NCBI GenBank assembly: GCA_044223975.1
Contig: JBGALI010000012.1
Span: forward strand, 83,263 to 147,262
Direction: 5' to 3'
Origin: CAZCPB01 sp044223975
Lineage (GTDB): Bacteria > Planctomycetota > Phycisphaerae > Phycisphaerales > UBA1924
DNA length: 64,000 nucleotides
Below are positions 6,820-15,726 of this stretch, one piece after another. The notes under the pieces are model-generated. The model was not told where the DNA came from. It saw only the letters and a program-made list of their open reading frames with translations, and did not search any database. The translations under genes were made by a program, and so were the position numbers. Every line of letters begins with the position of its first letter. The stretch's first letter is position 1.

Positions 6820-9800
6820 ATGAAGTCATTCACCGACATCTTCATCCGCAAGCCCGTGCTTGCCATCGTCATCAACGTGATGATCCTGGCCGTGGGCTGG
6901 CAGGCGATCTCCAAGCTGCCGGTGCGCCAGTATCCCCGCCTTGAATCCAGCGCGATCGTCATCACGACCGCGTACATCGGCGCCAGCGCCGAAACCGTGC
7001 GAGGCTTCATCACCACGCCCATGGAAAAGGCCGTTTCCGCGATCGACGGCATCGACTACATCGACTCCACCAGCACCGCCGGCGTAAGCATCGTCACGGT
7101 GCACCTGCGGCTGAATCACTCGAGCAACGCCGCGCTTGCCGAAATTTCGGCGCGGCTCAACCAGGTGCGCAGCGAACTGCCCCAGGAATCCGAGTCGCCG
7201 GTGATCGAAATCCAGCGGACGGACAAGCCGTACGCGACCTTCTACATAAGCCTCACCACCACGTCGCTGACGCTGCCCCAGCTCAACGACTTCATGGCCC
7301 GCGAGCTGCAGCCCGAGCTGCAGTCGCTCCCGGGCGTGCAGCGCGTGGGCATCGAGGGGCCCCGCCCGCTGGCGATGCGGATCTGGCTGGACTCCAACAA
7401 GCTCGACGCGTTCGACGTCACGCCCGCCGAGGTGAGCGACGCGCTGATCCGCAACAACTTTCTTGCCTCCGTCGGCCGCACCAAGGGCACGGACGTGCAG
7501 ATCGACCTGATGACCGATACCGACCTTCGCAGCCCGGAGGAATTCCGAAAGCTCATCGTGAGACAGCGCGACGGGAGCATCGTCCGCCTCTCCGACGTCG
7601 CGCGCGTGGACCTGGAGAGCGAGGAGGCGACCGGGCAGGCGGGGTTCAACGGCACCCCCGCGATCTGGTTCTCGGTCTGGCCGCTGCCCAGCGCCAACGA
7701 GCTGGACGTCGCGAAGGTGCTCAAGGCCAAGCTCGCGGCGATGCAGCCGATGCTCCCGGGCGGGGTGCAGATGAAGCTCGCCTACGACGGCACCTACTAC
7801 ATGGAGAACGCGATCAAGGAGATCATCCACACGCTGGGTGAGACCGTCCTGATCGTCGGCATCGTGGTGTTCCTGTTCATGGCGTCGGTCCGCACGGTGC
7901 TTGTGCCGATGATCGCGATGCCGATCTCGCTCGTGGGCGCGTGCACCGCGATGCTCCTCATGGGCTTCTCGCTCAACCTGCTCACGATTCTGGCGATCGT
8001 GCTCGCGGTGGGGCTGGTGGTCGACGACGCCATCGTGGTCGTTGAGAACGTCGAGCGTCACATGCGCGAGGGCAAGAAGCCGATCCCCGCGGCGATCCTC
8101 GGGGCCCGGGAGCTCGTGGGACCCATCATCGCGATGACGATCACGCTGGCCGTGGTGTACGCGCCGATAGGCTTCCAGGGCGGGCTGACGGGGATGCTCT
8201 TCCGCGAGTTCGCCTTCACGCTCGCGTCGGCCGTGATCATCTCCGGCATCGTCGCCGTCACTCTCTCGCCGGTCATGAGCGCGGCGCTGGTGCCCAGCGG
8301 CGCTCACGAGGGCCGCTTTCACCGCATGGTGAACCGCCATTTCGACGCGCTCAGACGCGCCTACGCCCGAACGCTCGCGTTCGTCTTGGAGATGCGGTGG
8401 GCGGTGGCAGTCTCCGCGGTGCTGATCACGGCCGCGGCGTGGCCGCTCTATTCGATGTCGAAGTCCGAGCTCGCCCCGACCGAAGACGAGGGCGTGGTCT
8501 TCACGGTCATCCAGTCCGCGCCGGACGCCTCGCTCGCGTACACGCTGAAGTCGTTCGACCAAGTCGCCGACGCCTTTCTCAGCACCCCGGAACGCAAGTT
8601 CTTCTTCCAGGTGTCGCAGACCACGGGCGGCTTCGGCGGCATCCAGACGATCGACTGGAACAAGCGGTCGCGCAGCACCGCCGAGATCCGCAACGAACTG
8701 TTCCCGAAGCTGATGGCCGTCGCCGGCATCCGCGCGTTCCCCGCGCTCCCCCCGCCGCTGCCCGGCGCGGGCCAGTTCGACATCGAGTTCATGGTCACGA
8801 GCACCGAGGAGGCCGAGCAGATGGCGCCCGTCGCGGGCCAGCTCGTCGCCGCGGCGTTCGGCAGCGGGAAGTTCCTCTACGCCGACTCGGACCTGAAGGT
8901 CGACCTCCCCCAGACCCGGATCATCATCGACCGGGAGCGCGTCGCGGACCTTGGCCTGAACCTCGCCTCGGTCGGACGTGACCTCGCCCTGCTCCTCTCG
9001 GGCGGGTACACCAACCGATTCAATTACGACGGACGCAGCTACAAGGTCATCCCGCAGGTGGAGGACGCGGCCCGGAGCAGCGCCGACAAGATCATGGACC
9101 TGAAGGTCCGTGCCGCCAACGGCGGCCTGGTATCGATCTCTTCCTTCGTCACGCTCAAGACGACCGCCGCGCCCCGCTCCCTGACCCGATTCCAGCAGCG
9201 CAACAGCTTCAAGATCTACGGCGGCGTGGCCCCCGGAGTGACCAAGGAAGAGGCGCTCCGCGCCCTTGAGACCGCGGCCAAGGGCATCCTCCCCGCCGGC
9301 TACTCCTTCGACTACGCCGGCGAGAGCCGCCAGATGCGGTCGGAATCGTCGTCCCTTGTCTCCACGCTCGGGCTCGCCCTCGGGCTGATCTATCTCGTCC
9401 TCGCGGCACAGTTCAGCAGCTTCCGCGACCCCTTGATCGTCCTTCTCGGCTCCGTGCCCCTGGCCATCACCGGCGCACTCCTGTTCACGTTCCTGGGCCT
9501 CACCACGCTCAACATCTACTCGCAGGTGGGGCTGATCACGCTGGTCGGGCTGGTCGCCAAGAACGGCATCCTGATCGTCGAATTCGCCAACCACCTGCAG
9601 GCGACGGGGCTCTCCAAGTCGGAGGCCGCGCAGCAGGCGGCGGCCACCCGCCTTCGCCCGATCCTGATGACCTCCGCCGCGACCGTGTTCGGCCACTTCC
9701 CGCTGGTGCTCGTTTCCGGCGCGGGAGCCGAAGCCCGGAACAGCATCGGCACGGTCCTGGTGACGGGCATGATCATCAGCACGTTCTTCACGCTCTACTT

Positions 9801-9963
9801 CGTGCCGTGCATCTACAGCCTCCTGGCCGCGGAGCACAAGCGCGACACGGCCGTTGACGAGCATGACGAGGCAGGGTCGCCCGCGAGTGCCAACGACGCC
9901 TCTTCGGGTTACGGCGGCCCCGAAACACGCACGGGCGATCTGAGGGCCGTGCCCTCGCTGTAA
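6820..9963 (+). CDS. RND multidrug efflux pump subunit (AcrB/MexB-like, HAE1 type)
   Basis: A 1047-residue proton-driven pump with the standard layout: TM1, a large periplasmic loop, TM2-7, a second loop, TM8-12. The TM4 proton-relay motif is visible as GLVVDDAIVVVENVERHM with its aspartate pair. The length equals that of typical HAE1 pumps. It lies 53 bases after the adaptor gene and is probably co-transcribed with it. Likely substrates are hydrophobic or cationic drugs, solvents or metabolites, but specificity cannot be read from sequence. The C-terminal tail after the last helix is hydrophilic and about 45 residues long. Control by the divergent MarR is inferred. Confidence 0.95.
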   Translation: MKSFTDIFIRKPVLAIVINVMILAVGWQAISKLPVRQYPRLESSAIVITTAYIGASAETVRGFITTPMEKAVSAIDGIDYIDSTSTAGVSIVTVHLRLNHSSNAALAEISARLNQVRSELPQESESPVIEIQRTDKPYATFYISLTTTSLTLPQLNDFMARELQPELQSLPGVQRVGIEGPRPLAMRIWLDSNKLDAFDVTPAEVSDALIRNNFLASVGRTKGTDVQIDLMTDTDLRSPEEFRKLIVRQRDGSIVRLSDVARVDLESEEATGQAGFNGTPAIWFSVWPLPSANELDVAKVLKAKLAAMQPMLPGGVQMKLAYDGTYYMENAIKEIIHTLGETVLIVGIVVFLFMASVRTVLVPMIAMPISLVGACTAMLLMGFSLNLLTILAIVLAVGLVVDDAIVVVENVERHMREGKKPIPAAILGARELVGPIIAMTITLAVVYAPIGFQGGLTGMLFREFAFTLASAVIISGIVAVTLSPVMSAALVPSGAHEGRFHRMVNRHFDALRRAYARTLAFVLEMRWAVAVSAVLITAAAWPLYSMSKSELAPTEDEGVVFTVIQSAPDASLAYTLKSFDQVADAFLSTPERKFFFQVSQTTGGFGGIQTIDWNKRSRSTAEIRNELFPKLMAVAGIRAFPALPPPLPGAGQFDIEFMVTSTEEAEQMAPVAGQLVAAAFGSGKFLYADSDLKVDLPQTRIIIDRERVADLGLNLASVGRDLALLLSGGYTNRFNYDGRSYKVIPQVEDAARSSADKIMDLKVRAANGGLVSISSFVTLKTTAAPRSLTRFQQRNSFKIYGGVAPGVTKEEALRALETAAKGILPAGYSFDYAGESRQMRSESSSLVSTLGLALGLIYLVLAAQFSSFRDPLIVLLGSVPLAITGALLFTFLGLTTLNIYSQVGLITLVGLVAKNGILIVEFANHLQATGLSKSEAAQQAAATRLRPILMTSAATVFGHFPLVLVSGAGAEARNSIGTVLVTGMIISTFFTLYFVPCIYSLLAAEHKRDTAVDEHDEAGSPASANDASSGYGGPETRTGDLRAVPSL

Positions 9964-10028
9964 ACTCGCCGACACGGACCGCCCCCGGAGGTGCGTCCTG
10001 TCGCAGCCATTACAGCCGGGCGCGCCCC

Positions 10029-10290
10029 TCAACGCCCGGCGAGCTGGCCCGCCGCCCACCCGCGCCACTGGGGCGTATCGCCTCGGAATGCGGTCTCGCG
10101 GAGATACTCGTGCGTTGTGTCATTCATTTTTGCCCATCCGCACCTGCATGCGGGCGATCGCCTGCATCGACTGGATGTGTCCCAGGTAGATCTCAAGCAC
10201 CGTGCAGTAGGTTTCAAGAGCCTCATTCGAACGCCCCGCCCGTTCCAGGGCGATCGCCAGATTGAGACGAGGATCGGGGGCACCGGGCAT
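10029..10290 (-). pseudogene. Frameshifted remnant of a short TPR protein
   Basis: From ATG 10290 the frame encodes a typical tetratricopeptide unit (NLAIALERAGRSNEALETY followed by a second helix pair) and stops at 10120-10122. If one A is removed from the AAAAA run at 10127-10131 (minus strand), the frame continues with a sensible tail (HEYLRETAFRGDTPQWRGWA) to a TGA at 10029. A single one-base insertion in a homopolymer therefore explains the break. Recent decay, programmed slippage and a sequencing error are all possible. The N-terminus also looks short. It is on the opposite strand to the radical SAM operon that follows. Confidence 0.55.
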
Positions 10291-10511
10291 GCGTTTTCGT
10301 GTAAAGATCGTACAGAGCAAGGTGGAGCAGCCCTTGAACCGGCTGCTGATCGAGGAGACCGAACACCGGTACAGTCGGCGCTGGTAACACATAGGCAGCG
10401 GTCAAGCTGACAGAATCGCAGCTGTGGAGGCTGCCGTTCACAACGGGGATCCTTGACTTGGGTCAGAAACTTGAGGCGTCGTCGTCGCCACAGCAATAGA
10501 CCGTCGCTTGG

Positions 10512-11348
10512 TTGCCGCAACCTTCCCCCTCCCCCACCGGTACCCCGAGGAGCCCCCCACTCCTCGATGCCCCCTGCGAACGCCGCTGCGGCATCGATCG
10601 CCTGAAGGGCGAAGCCGCTCCTTGCGGGCTTGGCGACCAGACCTGGTGCTTCAAGCGGCACACCAGCTACTCGGAAGAGGTTGACCTGCTCCCCAGCTAC
10701 ATGGTGTACCTGGGAGGGTGCAATTTTCGGTGTCGGTTCTGTGTGCAGGCCCCCTCGTGCTTTTCGCCGCGCGGGGGGGTGAAGGTTGAGCCGGGCGAGG
10801 CCGCGGCTGATTTTCTGCATGTGGTCGGGAGGGGGGCCCGGACCATCAACCTGCTGGGGGGCGAGCCCAGCCTGCACCTGCACACGATCCTTGAGATCGC
10901 TGCCGCGGCTGGGGAGCCGCTCCCGCTGCTGCTGAACTCGAACATGTACATGACCCCCGAGGTCATCGAACTGCTCGACGGGGTGGTCTCGATGTACATC
11001 GCGGATTTCAAATTTGGAAATGATCTCTGCGCCCGCAACCTGGCCGGGATCGACCGGTACGTGGAGGTCGTGACGAGGAACCTGTTATTGGCGCAGGAAC
11101 GCGCCGGGCTGATCGTGCGGCACCTGGTGATGCCGGGGCATGTCGACTGCTGCCTTGAGCCGGTAGCGCGGTGGCTCGCGGCAAACATGCCCGGGGCCCG
11201 CACCACGCTCATGACGGGGTACGTGCCGGGGTGGCGTGCCGCGGCTGATCGCGGCCCGATGGGGCGGTGCCTGGATGAAGACGAAGTGAAACGAGCCGAG
11301 GCGCGGTGGCGTGCGTATGGGCTCGCGGTTGAAGGGGATTCGCCATGA
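10512..11348 (+). CDS. Radical SAM protein, PflX-like (COG1313 type)
   Basis: A 278-residue radical SAM enzyme. The 4Fe-4S/SAM motif is CNFRCRFC (Cys70, Cys74, Cys77) and GGEP follows at 116-119. An extra N-terminal cysteine set (C22, C26, C38, C46, within a CxxxCGIDRLKGE-like stretch) is the hallmark of the PflX group, proteins related to pyruvate formate-lyase activases with no proven substrate. The only usable start is TTG 10512, since a TAG at 10497 closes the frame. It is the first gene of an eight-gene operon; the next gene starts inside its stop codon (ATGA). An activating or modifying role on an operon partner is inferred, not shown. Confidence 0.85.
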   Translation: MPQPSPSPTGTPRSPPLLDAPCERRCGIDRLKGEAAPCGLGDQTWCFKRHTSYSEEVDLLPSYMVYLGGCNFRCRFCVQAPSCFSPRGGVKVEPGEAAADFLHVVGRGARTINLLGGEPSLHLHTILEIAAAAGEPLPLLLNSNMYMTPEVIELLDGVVSMYIADFKFGNDLCARNLAGIDRYVEVVTRNLLLAQERAGLIVRHLVMPGHVDCCLEPVARWLAANMPGARTTLMTGYVPGWRAAADRGPMGRCLDEDEVKRAEARWRAYGLAVEGDSP

Positions 11349-11560
11349 ATCCGGCGACCGGATCACACGCCCCCGACGGCAGCGACGGCGACGGCAGAGC
11401 GCTGCCGGTGACGATCCGCATCGGGCCCGACGGGCGGGTGTACTTCCACGACATCACGTGCGACCTTCTGCCGGTGGCGAGTGCGCTTGACCCGCAGAAC
11501 CGGGAATTGAAGCGGCGGGCCGATGCCGCGGCAGCCTTTGCACAGAAAAGAGAGCCATGA
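11345..11560 (+). CDS. Small conserved-context protein, unknown function
   Basis: A 71-residue acidic protein, overlapped at both ends by its neighbours (ATGA at 11345 and again at 11557), so it is almost certainly translated. A short beta-rich core (LPVTIRIGPDGRVYFHD) resembles the start of the DUF2997 protein further down the operon (an I-x-P-DG-x-V pattern). It carries one cysteine in DITCDLLPVA and an Ala/Arg-rich helical tail. No family is recognised. Confidence 0.65.
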   Translation: MNPATGSHAPDGSDGDGRALPVTIRIGPDGRVYFHDITCDLLPVASALDPQNRELKRRADAAAAFAQKREP

Positions 11561-13191
11561 CCCAGGTTGCGCCCAAGCTCAACGGTTCCCTGCCGCACGC
11601 CGACCCCGCGCCGCCGGACGAGCTTGATGTGCTCATCCGCGCCCGCTACCCGGTGATCTACATCGTGAGCTGGGAAGAGGCCCGCGTTGAGCAGCACCTG
11701 CTGCGGATCGCCAACCGGCGCGGCAAGCAGCTCCACTGCTGGTCGGTCACGACGGGCATGCGGCGGACGGGCGCGGGCCCGACGCCGGCGCGCCAGCGGA
11801 CGCTCGCGGACCCGATCGAGGCGCTCGACACCGTGATCGAGCACAAGGAACCGGCGATCTATCTGTTCCAGGACTTTCACGCATTCCTGCGGCCGCAGAT
11901 CCCGTGCAACGCGCCCAATATCCGCAAGCTCCGCGAGGTGGCGCGGGCGCTCAGCGACAGCTACAAGACGCTGGTGATCTGTGCGCCGCGGCTGGAGATC
12001 GCGCCAGAGCTTGAGAAGGACGTCACGGTCTTTGATTTCCCGCTTCCCACCTCGCCGGATATCGAGGGTCTGCTCAAGCGGATCTGCGCCGACGTGGCGG
12101 GCAACGCGGCGTTCTCGGTCAACATCGACGACAGGGGGCGCGAGTCGCTTGTGCGCGCGGCCAGCGGGCTGACGCTGCAGGAGGCCGAGAACGTCTTCGC
12201 CAAGACCCTGGTCAACGACGGCGTGCTGACGGGCGAGGACGTCTCGACGGTCTTTGCCGAGAAGCAGCAGATCGTCCGCAAGAGCGGGTTGCTCGAGTAC
12301 TACGACTCGAGCGCCGACCTTGGCGCCGTGGGCGGGCTCGACGAACTGAAAGACTGGCTGCAGCGGCGGTCGGTCGCGTTCACCGAGAAAGCTCGCGCGT
12401 TCGGACTGCCTGAGCCCAAGGGCGTGCTGCTGGTCGGCGTGCAGGGGTGCGGCAAGAGCCTGTGCGCCAAGGCGGTGGCGCGCGAGTGGAAGATGCCGCT
12501 GCTGCGCTTCGACATGGGCCGCATGTTCTCGAGCCTGGTGGGATCGTCGGAGGAGAACATACGTCGCGCCATCGCGGTGGCCGAGAGCGTCGCCCCGGCG
12601 GTGCTGTGGGTGGACGAGATCGACAAGGCGTTCTCGGGCAGCCAGAGCTCAGGCGGCACCGACGGCGGCACGACGGCGCGGGTCATGAGCACGTTCCTGA
12701 CGTGGCTGAGCGAGAAGCAGCGGCCGGTGTTCGTCCTGGCGACCGCCAACGACATCTCCCAGTTGCCGCCCGAACTGCTCCGCAAGGGCCGGCTCGACGA
12801 GATCTTCTTCGTGGACCTTCCGATCATGGCCGAGCGCCGCGAAATCACGAGGATCCACCTCAAGGCGCGGAAACGCGACCCGGGCGCGTTCGATCTCGAC
12901 GCGATCGCGAGCGCGGCGGACGGGTTCAGCGGCGCGGAGATCGAACAGGCGATCGTCAGCGCCCTGTACGACGCGTTCTACCTGGGGCGTGAGCTCAGCA
13001 CGGCCGACATCCTGGGCAGTGTGCGGGAGACGGTGCCGCTGTCGCGCACCATGAGCGAACGCATCTCCGGGCTGCGGTCGTGGGCCGAGGGACGGGCACG
13101 CTTCGCCTCCAAGCCCGACGCCACGCTGGTGCCACTCACGCGGCGGAAGCTCGAAGCAGAATCGCACGATCACCGAGGAGCATCGGCATGA
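11557..13191 (+). CDS. Ycf46-like AAA+ ATPase
   Basis: A 544-residue ATPase that matches cyanobacterial and plastid Ycf46 in layout. The N-terminal 250 residues form a degenerate RecA-like domain (YPVIYIVSWEE, AIYLFQDFHAFL). A canonical AAA module follows: Walker A GVQGCGKS (294-301), Walker B VLWVDEID (349-356), sensor-1 ATAND (395-399) and an arginine-finger stretch RKGRLDEIFF. The C-terminal lid contains FSGAEIEQAI. Known Ycf46 proteins have been linked to CO2 or stress responses in cyanobacteria but lack a defined mechanism. It overlaps both neighbours by four bases. Being followed by DUF1257 (the Ycf35 family) and DUF2997 is the striking feature of this operon. Confidence 0.88.
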   Translation: MTQVAPKLNGSLPHADPAPPDELDVLIRARYPVIYIVSWEEARVEQHLLRIANRRGKQLHCWSVTTGMRRTGAGPTPARQRTLADPIEALDTVIEHKEPAIYLFQDFHAFLRPQIPCNAPNIRKLREVARALSDSYKTLVICAPRLEIAPELEKDVTVFDFPLPTSPDIEGLLKRICADVAGNAAFSVNIDDRGRESLVRAASGLTLQEAENVFAKTLVNDGVLTGEDVSTVFAEKQQIVRKSGLLEYYDSSADLGAVGGLDELKDWLQRRSVAFTEKARAFGLPEPKGVLLVGVQGCGKSLCAKAVAREWKMPLLRFDMGRMFSSLVGSSEENIRRAIAVAESVAPAVLWVDEIDKAFSGSQSSGGTDGGTTARVMSTFLTWLSEKQRPVFVLATANDISQLPPELLRKGRLDEIFFVDLPIMAERREITRIHLKARKRDPGAFDLDAIASAADGFSGAEIEQAIVSALYDAFYLGRELSTADILGSVRETVPLSRTMSERISGLRSWAEGRARFASKPDATLVPLTRRKLEAESHDHRGASA

Positions 13192-13646
13192 GCACGGTCT
13201 GCGTCCTGACACCGATCGTCATCGGATCCTGGCCCATGATCGCTGGCGCGATCGCCGGCGCGGCAAGCTCGCTGGGATTCACGCTCGCCACCGCGGACGT
13301 GCCCCTCACGCTCCGCCCCACGGACTCGTCCGTCGAGACCGAGGTTCCCAACAGCGAGGTGATGGCCGACGTGCTGGCCCGCGGCGAGAAGATCCGCGTG
13401 ACCAGGGACGGAGTGGCGGTGGACTTCGGCGTGGACGACCGCGGCAAGGTCACGGTGTGCGCGAGCGGGAGAGGCAAGACCAACGGCGAGCTCAAGAAGA
13501 TCGGCCAGGAGATCGCGGGCCGGGTGGTGCAGCAGTTCGCGTACCACAAGCTGGTCAACGAACTCAAGAGCCGCGGCTACCAGATCTCGCAGGAACGCGT
13601 CGAGCGCGACCAGTCGATCCAGATCACCATCCGCTCGGGGCATTGA
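13188..13646 (+). CDS. DUF1257 (Ycf35-family) protein
   Basis: A 152-residue protein whose C-terminal half fits DUF1257, the family of plastid Ycf35: a repeated beta pattern, then QFAYHKLVNELKSRGYQISQ and a final beta strand ending ITIRSGH. The function of the family is unknown. ATG 13188 overlaps the Ycf46 stop and has GAGGAG at 13175-13180. The N-terminus (ADVPLTLRPTDSSV) is less typical. DUF1257 and DUF2997 also occur next to each other in cyanobacteria, which supports both calls and suggests a physical complex. Confidence 0.8.
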   Translation: MSTVCVLTPIVIGSWPMIAGAIAGAASSLGFTLATADVPLTLRPTDSSVETEVPNSEVMADVLARGEKIRVTRDGVAVDFGVDDRGKVTVCASGRGKTNGELKKIGQEIAGRVVQQFAYHKLVNELKSRGYQISQERVERDQSIQITIRSGH

Positions 13647-13673
13647 GAACTCGTCCGTTCGAAAGGAAACTCC

Positions 13674-13886
13674 ATGTCCGCCCCTGAGTTCGATGTTTCG
13701 ATCGGCGCCGATGGCAAGGTCAAGGTCAAGGTGAAGGGGGTTTCCGGCGAGGAGTGCGTCCGATTGACGGACATGATCCGCGACATCGTGGGCAAGGAAG
13801 ACAGCCGCGAGAAGACGGCGGAGTACTACGGCCCGGGCGGGAGCGTCCGGATCGATTCGCACGTCAAGGGGAGGACCGGGGGCTGA
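13674..13886 (+). CDS. DUF2997 protein
   Basis: A 70-residue protein matching DUF2997: a beta-hairpin start with VSIGADGKVKVKVKGVSGEEC, the family's conserved G-x-x-C within that stretch, then a helix (RLTDMIRDIVG). An AAAGGA ribosome site precedes ATG 13674. It lies 27 bases after DUF1257, the usual order in this pair. The function is unknown. The small size and a single conserved cysteine suggest an adaptor or carrier rather than an enzyme. Confidence 0.8.
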   Translation: MSAPEFDVSIGADGKVKVKVKGVSGEECVRLTDMIRDIVGKEDSREKTAEYYGPGGSVRIDSHVKGRTGG

Positions 13887-13909
13887 GTATGGCCGCGCGG
13901 ACCTGAACC

Positions 13910-14938
13910 ATGGAATGTCCGAACTGCTCATTCCAGAACACGCCCGGCCTGCGGTCGTGCGTGCGCTGCCAGAGCGTGCTGGACCTCGGCGAGGTCGGCT
14001 TTACGCCGCCGCGGGCATCGCGGAGCGCGGTGGTCAGGCTTGCGCGGGGAGCTTCGTATTCGACCCGGTCGCGCCTGAACGAACTGGCCGAGGGCTTGGG
14101 GGCGGCGCTCGCTCGGCGCGTGCCGCGCGAGGTGCCCGCGAGCGAGGTTCTGGCGTCCGTCATCCCCGGGCTGGGCCAGTTGCTCGCCGGACGCCGCGTG
14201 CTGGGGTGGTCGATTCTCGGCGTTTGGGCGCTGCTGCTGCTACTGGCGTTTCTGAACTTCGGTTCTCCCGGCGGGTACGTGCTGGTGTTCACCGCCGTGG
14301 GCGTCCACTGCACGGCGGTATCTCTGGTCCTGGCCCCCATCCAGGCCGGGATGACCACTGTGGCACGCGCCGCCGCGGGGCTGCTCACGTGGGCGGTCCT
14401 GGTTGGCGGGCTGTATTGGCCGGCGTCGGTGCTAGCGGGGCAGTTTTTCAGGACGGTGTTCATCACCGGGATCGTGCGTTCACCCGTGCTGCTCGACGGT
14501 GACGTTCTTCTCACGACCGGCGCGTGGACCGCACCAAAGTCCTTGGCGCCGGGGGACCTGATCGCGTACAACATCCCGTGGATCTCCGGCGGCAGCATCG
14601 TCGTGGCCGAGGGGCTTGGCGTGGACCGCATCGTCGGCGCTCCGGGCGATACGGTGCAGATTGACCACGGCGTGCTCACGGTCAACGGACAACCTGTGCC
14701 CGCGGGGCACGTGCCGCTGGGGGACACCGCCAAAATGACGGACGTGACCGTCACGGCGGGCCGGGGCGAGTACGTGGTCCTTCCGTCGCTGCTCCCGATG
14801 TCGGCGCACGGCTACGCGCCGGTTGCGTCGATGATCGCGCGGGTGTCCCGTGTCAACGAGTCGCAGATCGTCGGTCGCGTCGTCTGCCGCGTGCGGCCTT
14901 GGAACCGATTCACCCGGGCGATCGGAGTTCAGCCATGA
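13910..14938 (+). CDS. Zinc-ribbon membrane protein with degenerate signal-peptidase (S26) domain
   Basis: 342 residues. Order: a zinc ribbon (CPNC at 3-6, CVRC at 17-20); a linker; a TM2-like stretch (IPGLGQLLAGRR, 85-96) and about four hydrophobic helices to residue 185; then an extracytoplasmic part with the leader-peptidase pattern SPVLLDGD (191-198), PGDLIAY and DRIVGAPGDTV (239-249) plus VNGQPVP. In active S26 enzymes the first block reads SMxPTLL and the second has Lys before R-(V/I)-x-G. Here the serine position is Val or Arg and the lysine is Asp239, so the catalytic dyad is absent. It probably binds rather than cuts. Its stop overlaps the next start (ATGA). Confidence 0.7.
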   Translation: MECPNCSFQNTPGLRSCVRCQSVLDLGEVGFTPPRASRSAVVRLARGASYSTRSRLNELAEGLGAALARRVPREVPASEVLASVIPGLGQLLAGRRVLGWSILGVWALLLLLAFLNFGSPGGYVLVFTAVGVHCTAVSLVLAPIQAGMTTVARAAAGLLTWAVLVGGLYWPASVLAGQFFRTVFITGIVRSPVLLDGDVLLTTGAWTAPKSLAPGDLIAYNIPWISGGSIVVAEGLGVDRIVGAPGDTVQIDHGVLTVNGQPVPAGHVPLGDTAKMTDVTVTAGRGEYVVLPSLLPMSAHGYAPVASMIARVSRVNESQIVGRVVCRVRPWNRFTRAIGVQP

Positions 14939-15726
14939 CGGGTCGGTTTAACAGGCTGGAATCCGAGTTGCTCATCCGCGAGTCGTCGGCAACGGGCGTT
15001 TCGGTCGCGGGAAACTCGGTGCGCACGGCCGCCGACGAGGTGCGGACGGCAGTCGATCACGTCCACTTCGGCCGGTTCGAGGATGCGCTCCGCCATTACA
15101 CGCGGGCACTGGGGTACGACCGCGCGGTCATCCCCGCGTGGGTCGGCCAGGTGCAGATGCTGGTGGAACTGGGCGAGAACACCGAAGGGCGGATGTGGTC
15201 GGACAAGGCTCTGGAACTATTCAAGAACAACGGGGAACTGCTGGCGGCCAAGAGCCGCGCGTGCATCCGGGTCGGTGACCGCGGCGCGGCGTTCGCGTGC
15301 AGCGACGCATCGCTCAAGAGCGCGGGGAGCTCTTCGGCGCGGTGGCAGGCCCGCGGCGAGGTGCTGCTCGGCTCGGACCGTGCCGTTGCACGGAATTGCT
15401 TCGAGAGGTCGCTCGTCGAAGCCGACGCGGACTGGTTCGACCGGATCACGATCGCGAGGATCTACCTTTTTCACGGGATGGCAGCCGCGGCGCTCGAGCA
15501 CGCCCAGTCCGGGTCCGACATGCAACCGTCGCACGCCTACGGGTGGTACGTGCTGGGCCAGTGTCAGGAGGGCTTGGGCCTCATGGACCGAGCCATGGCG
15601 AGCTACGCGCGGTCGCTCGAGCTTTCTCCGACGAACAACCCGGCGCGCAAGGCGGTCGACCGCGTGCTGGAGCACTCGACCGGCACCCGCGTCTGGCGCC
15701 GCCTGAAAGGAATCTTCGGACCATGA
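14935..15726 (+). CDS. TPR-repeat protein
   Basis: 263 residues, almost entirely helical, with at least four tetratricopeptide units: the clearest are the one containing HFGRFEDALRHYTRALGYDR and a C-terminal one with GWYVLGQCQEGLGLMDRAMA. No signal peptide or membrane segment is seen, so it is probably a cytoplasmic scaffold. ATG 14935 overlaps the previous stop and its own stop overlaps the next ATG, so translation is tightly coupled to the membrane protein and the ATPase on either side. A role in bringing these together is inferred. Confidence 0.8.
   Translation: MTGRFNRLESELLIRESSATGVSVAGNSVRTAADEVRTAVDHVHFGRFEDALRHYTRALGYDRAVIPAWVGQVQMLVELGENTEGRMWSDKALELFKNNGELLAAKSRACIRVGDRGAAFACSDASLKSAGSSSARWQARGEVLLGSDRAVARNCFERSLVEADADWFDRITIARIYLFHGMAAAALEHAQSGSDMQPSHAYGWYVLGQCQEGLGLMDRAMASYARSLELSPTNNPARKAVDRVLEHSTGTRVWRRLKGIFGP

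Noticed and set aside
6826..10068. Long minus-strand open frame (over 1000 codons) opposite the RND pump
   Set aside because: It is a compositional shadow in a GC-rich gene: no known domain, and extreme His/Arg/Asp/Gly content.
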